A DNA stretch of 64,000 nt. It comes from Paractinoplanes atraurantiacus. Lineage in GTDB: Bacteria > Actinomycetota > Actinomycetes > Mycobacteriales > Micromonosporaceae. Positions 58,485 to 64,000 of the stretch are shown piece by piece. The notes beneath the pieces were generated by a model that was not told where the DNA came from, ran no database searches, and saw only the letters and a list, made by a program, of their open reading frames with translations. The stretch spans positions 1-64,000 of the forward strand of contig NZ_OBDY01000006.1 in NCBI RefSeq assembly GCF_900215205.1. Reading direction: 5' to 3'. Both the position numbers and the translations under genes were made by a program. Numbering within the stretch: the first letter of the stretch is position 1; every line of letters begins with the position of its first letter.

Positions 58485-60683
58485 GTGGAACGCAAGGTGG
58501 CAATTTCGATCGGGGCCGCGGTGGCGGTGCTGGCCGCGGGCGGCGGGATCGCCGCGCTGACGTGGCCGGACAAGGCGCCGCCGGTGCTCGCCTTCGACGA
58601 GCCGGCGGCCCAGGCCACGGCGGCGGCCGGCGCGGCGGCGGCGCGCGCCGTGGCGACCGCCGAGCCCAAGCAGGCCCCGGTGCTGCCCAACGCGCCGGTG
58701 CGCACGGCCGTGAACAAGGTGCAGCTCGCCGCGTCCTCGTCGGGTCAGGTCGACCTGCCCGAGCAGGCCACCAAGAAGTTCAGCATGGTCACCGTGAGCT
58801 GGGCCGACCCGAAGGCCGCGCCCAAGGGCACGGTCGAGGTGCGCACCCGCAGCTCGGCCACCGGCGCCTGGAGCGGCTGGGAGTCGCTCGAGGTGGCCGA
58901 GGCCGCGGCCGACCGGCCGTCCGAGGCGGCGCGCGTGCGCGGCCGCACCGAGCCGCTGTGGGCCGGGCCGTCCGACGGTGTGGCCGCCCGCATCCAGGGC
59001 GCGACCGCGGCCGGGCTGCCGGCCGGGCTGCGGCTCAACCTGATCGACCCCGACGCCCCGCCCGCCGCCGGCGCCGGCGGCGGCATGCTGGCCGAGCCCT
59101 CCACCCCGGCCTCGGCGGCCGCGGCCACGCCGGAGGCCACCGCGAACCCGGTCGTGGCCAAGGCGGCGATGCCGGCGATGGTCACCCGCGCGCAGTGGGG
59201 TGCCGACGAGACGACGGTCAAGGCGCCGGCCGAGGTCGCCACCGAGGGCGTCAAGATGGTCTGGGTGCACCACAGCGGCTTCGGCAACAACGAGAGCTGC
59301 GCCAACTCGCCGAAGATCATCCGCAGCATCATGGCCGCCGACATCGCCGAGGGCTTCGACGACCTCGGCTACAACTTCATCGTCGACAAGTGCGGCACGC
59401 TCTACGAGGGCCGCAAGGGCAGCGCGACCAAGGCTGTCATCGGCGCCCACACGGTCGGCTTCAACACCGCCTCGGCCGGTGTGGCCCTGCTCGGCGACTA
59501 CACGTCGATCCGCCCGTACGACAACGCGCTCAACAAGATCGCGCAGCTCGCGGCGGCCCGGCTCACCGCGTACGGCTTCGACCCGGCGAGCACGGCCGAG
59601 ATGACCGAGGGCGTGGACGGCCGCATCTGGCCCAAGGGCTCCACGGTGACCTTCCCGCGCGTCTCCGGCCACAAGGACGGCGAGAAGGTGCCGACCAGCA
59701 CCGCCAGCTCCGGCTATCTCACCGAGTGCCCCGGCGCCATGATGTACCCGCTGCTCGGCTACATCCGCGGCAAGGCCGCGCTGCAGGGCCTGGCCCTCAA
59801 GAACGTGGCCGGCACGGTCTCGGCCGGCATCACGTACGTGAAGAACACCGCGACCGTCAACTGGACCCTGGCCGGCGGCAACGTCAACCGCTTCAACATC
59901 CTGCGCGACGGCGCCGTGGTCGCGACCGTGGCCGGCACCGTGCGCACCGCGACCGTGGCCGTCACCCCGGGCACACACACCATCGCGGTCCGGGCCGTGC
60001 ACGCCAGCGGCATCTACGACACCACCGGGGCCGTGAAGGTCGTCTCGGACGTCGCGCCGCCGACCTTCCCCGGTGCGCCCTCGGTGATGCTGCGCACCGG
60101 CACGTACTCGGCGACCTCGGTGCCCGTGTCGGTGGTCTGGCGCTCGGCCGACAACGTCAAGGTGACCGGCCAGGCCGGCAAGACGACCTCGCCCGGCTCG
60201 GCCACGCTGGCCGCCACGGCCACCGCGTGGAACACGGCGGTCAAGCCGAACGCCGCGCTGACGTACACGATCACCGCCCGCGACCTCAGCGGCAACAGCC
60301 GGGCCGCCGCCGTCACCCGCAAGATCACCCAGGTGCCGGAGACCTCGGCCGGCAAGACCGGCGCCTGGAGCGCCCGGGCCGGCGCGGCCTATCTGGGCGG
60401 CAAGGCGCTCGCCTCGAGCGCCAAGAACGCGAAGCTGTCGTGGACGTTCAACGGGCGCTCGGCCGCCCTGACCTTCGCCCGCACCAAGCTGACCGGCGTC
60501 GTCTACGTCTACGTGGACGGGGCGAAGGTGGCCACGCTCGACACCAAGGCGGCCACCACCGCCTACCGTCAGACGCTGTACGTCCGCAACATGCCGGCCA
60601 AGGTGCACACGGTCTCGATCGTGGTCGCCGGCACGGCGGGACGCCCGCAGGTCATCGCGGACGGCCTCACGTACGCGAACTGA
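58485..60683 (+). CDS. Secreted N-acetylmuramoyl-L-alanine amidase (PGRP-type)
   Basis: The 732-residue product has an uncleaved or weak signal anchor (VAISIGAAVAVLAAGGGIAA), an N-terminal beta-rich region, and a PGRP/amidase_2-like domain around residues 225-430. Zinc ligands are His in VWVHHSGFGNNE, His in VSGHKDGEKV and Cys in YLTECPGAM. Fibronectin-like repeats follow (NRFNILRDGAVVATVAGT and TLAATATAWNTAVKPNAALT). It cleaves the amide bond between muramic acid and peptide in peptidoglycan. The GTG start has CGGGGG upstream. It overlaps the convergent aldo/keto reductase gene by 17 bases. Confidence 0.87.
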   Translation: MERKVAISIGAAVAVLAAGGGIAALTWPDKAPPVLAFDEPAAQATAAAGAAAARAVATAEPKQAPVLPNAPVRTAVNKVQLAASSSGQVDLPEQATKKFSMVTVSWADPKAAPKGTVEVRTRSSATGAWSGWESLEVAEAAADRPSEAARVRGRTEPLWAGPSDGVAARIQGATAAGLPAGLRLNLIDPDAPPAAGAGGGMLAEPSTPASAAAATPEATANPVVAKAAMPAMVTRAQWGADETTVKAPAEVATEGVKMVWVHHSGFGNNESCANSPKIIRSIMAADIAEGFDDLGYNFIVDKCGTLYEGRKGSATKAVIGAHTVGFNTASAGVALLGDYTSIRPYDNALNKIAQLAAARLTAYGFDPASTAEMTEGVDGRIWPKGSTVTFPRVSGHKDGEKVPTSTASSGYLTECPGAMMYPLLGYIRGKAALQGLALKNVAGTVSAGITYVKNTATVNWTLAGGNVNRFNILRDGAVVATVAGTVRTATVAVTPGTHTIAVRAVHASGIYDTTGAVKVVSDVAPPTFPGAPSVMLRTGTYSATSVPVSVVWRSADNVKVTGQAGKTTSPGSATLAATATAWNTAVKPNAALTYTITARDLSGNSRAAAVTRKITQVPETSAGKTGAWSARAGAAYLGGKALASSAKNAKLSWTFNGRSAALTFARTKLTGVVYVYVDGAKVATLDTKAATTAYRQTLYVRNMPAKVHTVSIVVAGTAGRPQVIADGLTYAN

Positions 60684-61539
60684 TCTTCTCCAGCTCGGCG
60701 GCGTCGTCCTCGGAAAGCTCGAGGGCGGCGCCGGCGGCGTTCTCGCGCAGGTGGGCGACGGAGGACGTGCCCGGGATGAGCAGGATGTTCGGCGAGCGCC
60801 GCAGCAGCCAGGCCAGGGCGACCGACATCGGCGTCGCCCCCAGCCGGGCCGCCACGGCCGAGAGAGCGTCCGACTGGAGCGGGCTGAAGCCGCCGAGCGG
60901 GAAGAACGGCACGTAGGCGACGCCCTGGGCGGCCAGGGTGTCGATCAGCTCGTCGTCGTGGCGGTGGGCCAGGTTGTACATGTTCTGCACGCACACGACG
61001 GGCGCGATGGCCTGGGCCTCGGCGACCTGCTCGGCGGTCGCGTTGCTCACGCCGAGATGCCGGATCAGGCCCTGCCGCTGGAGCTCGGCCAGCGTCTCGA
61101 AGGCCTCGGCCAGTGAGCCCGGCTGCGGGCCCTCGGCGTCGCCCAGCCGCAGGTTGACCAGGTCGAGCGTGTCCAGGCCGAGGTTCTCCCGGTTGGCGTG
61201 GACCTGCCGGCGCAGGCTCTCCGGATCGCGGGCGACCGGCCAGCCGCCCTGTTCGTTCCGGTTCGCGCCGACCTTGGTGACGATGTGCAGGCCGTCCGGG
61301 TAGGGGTGCAGGGCCTCGCGGATCAGCTGGTTGGTGACCTGGGGACCGTAGGCGTCGCTGGTGTCGATGTGCGTGATGCCGAGCTCGACCGCCGCGCGCA
61401 GGACGGCCAGGGCGCCGTCACGGTCGGCCGGCGGGCCCATCACCCACGGGCCGGCGAGTTGCATGGCGCCGTAGCCGAAGCGGGTGACGGTCAGATCCCC
61501 GAGCGTCCAGGTGCCGCCGGGAAGGGAAGTGTTTGACAT
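60667..61539 (-). CDS. Aldo/keto reductase
   Basis: The 290-residue product has the AKR catalytic tetrad surroundings: ITHIDTSDAYGPQVTNQLIR (Asp and Tyr), HIVTKVGANRNEQGGWPVAR (Lys) and RHLGVSNATAEQVAEA. It reduces a carbonyl with NADPH. It is divergent from an HxlR-type regulator gene with a 75-base gap, so the pair is probably a regulatory unit. HxlR regulators often control such oxidoreductases in response to electrophiles. Confidence 0.88.
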   Translation of the reverse strand: MSNTSLPGGTWTLGDLTVTRFGYGAMQLAGPWVMGPPADRDGALAVLRAAVELGITHIDTSDAYGPQVTNQLIREALHPYPDGLHIVTKVGANRNEQGGWPVARDPESLRRQVHANRENLGLDTLDLVNLRLGDAEGPQPGSLAEAFETLAELQRQGLIRHLGVSNATAEQVAEAQAIAPVVCVQNMYNLAHRHDDELIDTLAAQGVAYVPFFPLGGFSPLQSDALSAVAARLGATPMSVALAWLLRRSPNILLIPGTSSVAHLRENAAGAALELSEDDAAELEKISSRT

Positions 61540-61614
61540 GCGCTCTACTCTGAGCTGGTAACTCTCTATCGGGAAGTAGGCACCTCAGGGTGCGTTGGGT
61601 ACCGGAGGGTGGGC

Positions 61615-62043
61615 ATGGCGACGACGACGGCGGCGCAGAAGCGGGCCGCGGCCAAGATCGAGTACAACGCGTTCCTGGCGGTGTGCCCGAGCCAGAAGCT
61701 GCTCGAGCGGATCTCCGGCAAGTGGGTAACGCTGATTCTGAGCGCGCTGGGCAGCGGCCCCGACTGCGGCGGCGAGCCGCGGGCCATGCGCTACTCGGAG
61801 CTGGCCCGGCTGCTGGCCGGCGTCAGCCAGAAGATGCTCACCCAGACGCTGCGCTCGCTCGAACGCGACGGCCTGGTCAGCCGCACCGTCGTGCCCACGG
61901 TGCCGGTCACCGTCTCGTACGAGCTGACCGATCTGGGTCTCTCCCTGCACGAGACGATGCGCTCGCTCAAGCGCTGGGCCGAGACCCACATGGACGAGGT
62001 CTCGGCTAACCGTGACGCCGGGGCTGACTCCGGCGCTCCGTAG
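61615..62043 (+). CDS. HxlR-family transcriptional regulator
   Basis: The 142-residue product has the HxlR winged helix: CPSQKLLERISGKWVTLILS with the effector cysteine near residue 24, then RYSELARLLAGVSQKMLTQT and LRSLERDGLVSRTVVPTVPV. GGAGGG lies five bases before ATG 61615, which excludes the GTG six bases upstream. Its 3' end overlaps the large histidine kinase gene on the other strand by 38 bases. Confidence 0.88.
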   Translation: MATTTAAQKRAAAKIEYNAFLAVCPSQKLLERISGKWVTLILSALGSGPDCGGEPRAMRYSELARLLAGVSQKMLTQTLRSLERDGLVSRTVVPTVPVTVSYELTDLGLSLHETMRSLKRWAETHMDEVSANRDAGADSGAP

Positions 62044-64000
62044 CCGGCGGCTCGGCGGCGGGCGCCGGCGGCAGGGTGAACCAGAACGTGGCCCCGCGGC
62101 CGTCCTCGCCCTCGGCCCAGATCTCGCCGCCGTGCCGCTCGACCGCCCGGTGCACGGTGGTCAGGCCGATGCCGGTGCCGGGGAATTCCTCGGCCTTGTG
62201 CAGGCGGGCGAACGGGCGGAACAGCTCGCCCGCCTTGCCGGCCGGGAAGCCGGCCCCGTTGTCGCGCACGTAGAAGCCCCGCGAGGTGTAGCCCACCTCG
62301 ATCGCCGGGTGCTCGACCTTGCGGGTGAACTTCACCGCGTTGTTGATCAGATTTTCCAGGATGACCCGGACCAGGCCCTCGTCGGCGTCGGCGATCATCG
62401 CGTCGTGCACGGTGAAGCCGACCGAGCGGCCCGGGTCGCGGGCCTCCACCTCTCCTATCACCGACCAGGTGGTCGCCGTCATGTCGAACTTCTCCCGGCG
62501 CAGGTCGCCGCGGCTGGCCCGGGCCAGGATCAGCAGCGACTCGACCAGGTCGGCCATCCGCAGCGCGGCCGCCTGGATGCGGCCCAGCCGGCGCCGGGCC
62601 TCCTCGCTGAGCGGATCGTCCTCGTCGTCGAGCATGTGCTCGGCGAAGCTGCTGATCACCTGGAGCGGGCCGCGCAGGTCGTGCGAGACCGAGCCGGAGA
62701 ACGCCTCCAGCTCGCGGTTGCGCCACTCCAGCTCCTCGACCAGGGCGGCCCGAGTCTCGGCGAGCTGCCGCGCGGAGCGCTCCTCGGCCGCGTCCAGCTC
62801 GCGGCGCATCAGCTCCTCGCGAATGCGGCGGCTCTCGTCGTGCGACTGCTTACGGCGGATCTGCGTACGGACGTGGGCCCGCAACGCCTCGGCGCCGGAC
62901 TCCGTCCGCACGTAGTCGTCGGCCCCGGCGGCCAGGCACTCGAGCATGTCGTCGTCGTTGGCGCCGGTCATCACCACCGGCGTCTCGCCGATCACCGGCA
63001 CCTCCTTGATCCGGCGGCAGGCGTCGCGGCCCAGCTCGCCGGAGAGCCCCATGCCCAGCACGATGCAGTCGACCGGCTGCTCGGCCAGCAGGTCGAGGGC
63101 GTCGTCGGTGCTCGCCACCGGCACCACGTCGTAGCCGTCGGAGCGCAGGGCGTGGGCCAGGTCGGACAGCCGCTCCTTGTCCGGGGTCAGGGCCAGCACC
63201 TTGCTCGGGCCGTGCAGGCTGCCGGTGACCTCGATCGGCAGCTGCTCGGCGCTCTGCCGCAGCACCGCGTTGAGCTTGGCCGGCACGATCGCCAGGTTCT
63301 GCTGCTTGCGGACGAACGCGTCGGCGCCGGCGTCGAGCATCTGCAGCTCGGTGGCGTAGTCGTCGGCCGCGGTCATCAGGATGCACGGAATGTCGCGCAG
63401 CGCCGGATCCAGGCGCACCCGGCGGATCACCGTGGCCCCGTCGATGCCGGGCATCACGCCGTCGACGATGATCGCCTGCGGGCGGCGGTCGGCCGCCGTG
63501 CGCAGGCCGTCCTCGCCGCTGGGCGCGGTCAGCACCGCGTACCCCTCGCCCTCCAGCAGCTCCCGCAACTGCTCGCGGAAGGTCATGCTGTCGTCGATGA
63601 CCAGGATCGTGGTCCGGTCGTCGGCCCGGGCCGGCCCGTCGCCGAGCAGCTGCCGGGTGCGGGCCACCACATAACCGGCGTCGTACGGCTTGCCGACGTA
63701 CTCGTCGGCGCCGATCCGCAGGCCGGCCAGCCGGTCGGCCACCTCGTCCTCGCTGGACAGCAGCACGATCACCACGCCCGCCCGGCTCGGCATGCCGCGC
63801 AGCTCGGTGAGCAGCTCCAGACCGTCGGCGTCGGGCAGCATCACGTCGAGCACGGCCACGTCGAACTCGGCGCTCACGAACGCGGCGCGGGCCTCGGCCC
63901 CGGTGGCGCACAGGATGGTGGCGAACCCGTCCGCGTTGAACGCGTCGTGCAGGTCCATCCGCACGGTGAGGCTGTCGTCGACGATCAGCACCTGCCGGGT
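62006..64000 (-). CDS. Multi-receiver hybrid sensor histidine kinase (5' end outside window)
   Basis: The frame runs to the window edge, so the true start may lie beyond it; GTG 63991 is possible. From there the domains are REC1 (Asp49, Lys101), REC2 (Asp177, Lys229), REC3 (265-385), a HisKA domain with His437 in FSGSVSHDLRGPLQ and a HATPase domain (NLINNAVKF, DNGAGF, GTGIGLTTVH). REC3 is degenerate: the phospho-Asp is Gly313 in IVLGMGLSG, and the usual Lys is absent in DYVRTESG. No membrane helix is present. The gene overlaps the convergent HxlR gene at its 3' end. Confidence 0.87.
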   Translation of the reverse strand, partial: TRQVLIVDDSLTVRMDLHDAFNADGFATILCATGAEARAAFVSAEFDVAVLDVMLPDADGLELLTELRGMPSRAGVVIVLLSSEDEVADRLAGLRIGADEYVGKPYDAGYVVARTRQLLGDGPARADDRTTILVIDDSMTFREQLRELLEGEGYAVLTAPSGEDGLRTAADRRPQAIIVDGVMPGIDGATVIRRVRLDPALRDIPCILMTAADDYATELQMLDAGADAFVRKQQNLAIVPAKLNAVLRQSAEQLPIEVTGSLHGPSKVLALTPDKERLSDLAHALRSDGYDVVPVASTDDALDLLAEQPVDCIVLGMGLSGELGRDACRRIKEVPVIGETPVVMTGANDDDMLECLAAGADDYVRTESGAEALRAHVRTQIRRKQSHDESRRIREELMRRELDAAEERSARQLAETRAALVEELEWRNRELEAFSGSVSHDLRGPLQVISSFAEHMLDDEDDPLSEEARRRLGRIQAAALRMADLVESLLILARASRGDLRREKFDMTATTWSVIGEVEARDPGRSVGFTVHDAMIADADEGLVRVILENLINNAVKFTRKVEHPAIEVGYTSRGFYVRDNGAGFPAGKAGELFRPFARLHKAEEFPGTGIGLTTVHRAVERHGGEIWAEGEDGRGATFWFTLPPAPAAEPPATERRSQPRRHG

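Noticed and set aside
58380..60608. A 742-codon frame antisense to the amidase gene
   Set aside because: It is antisense to a gene with clear PGRP zinc ligands and has only Gly/Arg/Val-rich sequence.

Overview
This window is high-GC, gene-dense actinobacterial DNA. GTG and TTG starts are common, overlapping start/stop pairs are frequent, and promoters resemble TTGACA-18-TAGNNT. The mix of genes (secreted glycosidases, a lytic polysaccharide monooxygenase, LacI and IclR sugar regulons, a ramB-aceA-aceB locus, many GNAT and regulator genes) fits a soil, mycelial Micromonosporaceae-type organism such as Actinoplanes. The genus is an inference from gene content, not a proven identification.

Layout. 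1-2075: a 162-bp MITE-like element, a second long inverted repeat, a siderophore-interacting protein gene under an IdeR-type iron box, and a 31-bp tandem repeat. 2076-4121: a Wzz-type chain-length regulator fused to a BY-kinase-like domain with a repetitive Pro/Thr tail. 4643-17941: a saccharide-utilisation locus with a secreted GH3 glycosidase, LacI regulator, a PrsW-like protease, an ABC importer (binding protein plus two permeases), GH31 alpha-xylosidase, PfkB kinase and GH4 glycosidase. Identical 18-bp palindromes lie just downstream of the promoter of the importer operon, and the same core lies downstream of the GH3 promoter; they are probably the LacI operators. 17946-29999: small regulators, transporters and hypothetical genes, including a broken HD-domain gene, divergent TetR/NmrA and CGNR/MFS pairs, a cysteine-free peroxiredoxin-like protein, a PAP2 phosphatase and an S9 peptidase. 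30066-32570: an IS607-type element with an intact tnpB and a shrunken tnpA, next to a graveyard of TetR and SnoaL gene fragments. 32775-34871: two tightly packed groups, one a GNAT gene followed by two microprotein genes of 56 and 36 codons, the other an AA10 LPMO gene coupled to a DUF305-like lipoprotein gene.

34996-40767: an EAL-domain protein, then ramB divergent from aceA-aceB (glyoxylate shunt). 41117-45058: membrane protein, a truncated gene, a mannitol-type dehydrogenase and a second PAP2 phosphatase. 45094-50230: a second sugar system with an FAH-family enzyme, IclR regulator, a Tat-type lipoprotein binding protein and one 654-residue polypeptide that fuses both ABC permease halves. 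A near-perfect 30-bp palindrome between promoter and first gene is the likely IclR operator. 50220-53209: an ECF sigma factor with a membrane partner, a STAS protein, a PIG-L deacetylase and a response regulator. 53224-60683: the cognate histidine kinase, a divergent FtsX-type ABC system, a GNAT and a PGRP-type amidase. 60667-64000: aldo/keto reductase, divergent HxlR regulator, and a multi-receiver histidine kinase that runs off the window end.

Neither sugar importer has its own ATPase gene here, so both probably borrow a shared MsiK-type ATPase encoded elsewhere. No tRNA, rRNA or CRISPR array was seen. The most unusual items are the fused permease, the microprotein operon, the kinase/GH4 pair fed by an ABC importer, the cysteine-free peroxiredoxin-like protein, the MITE-like element and the degraded IS607 neighbourhood.
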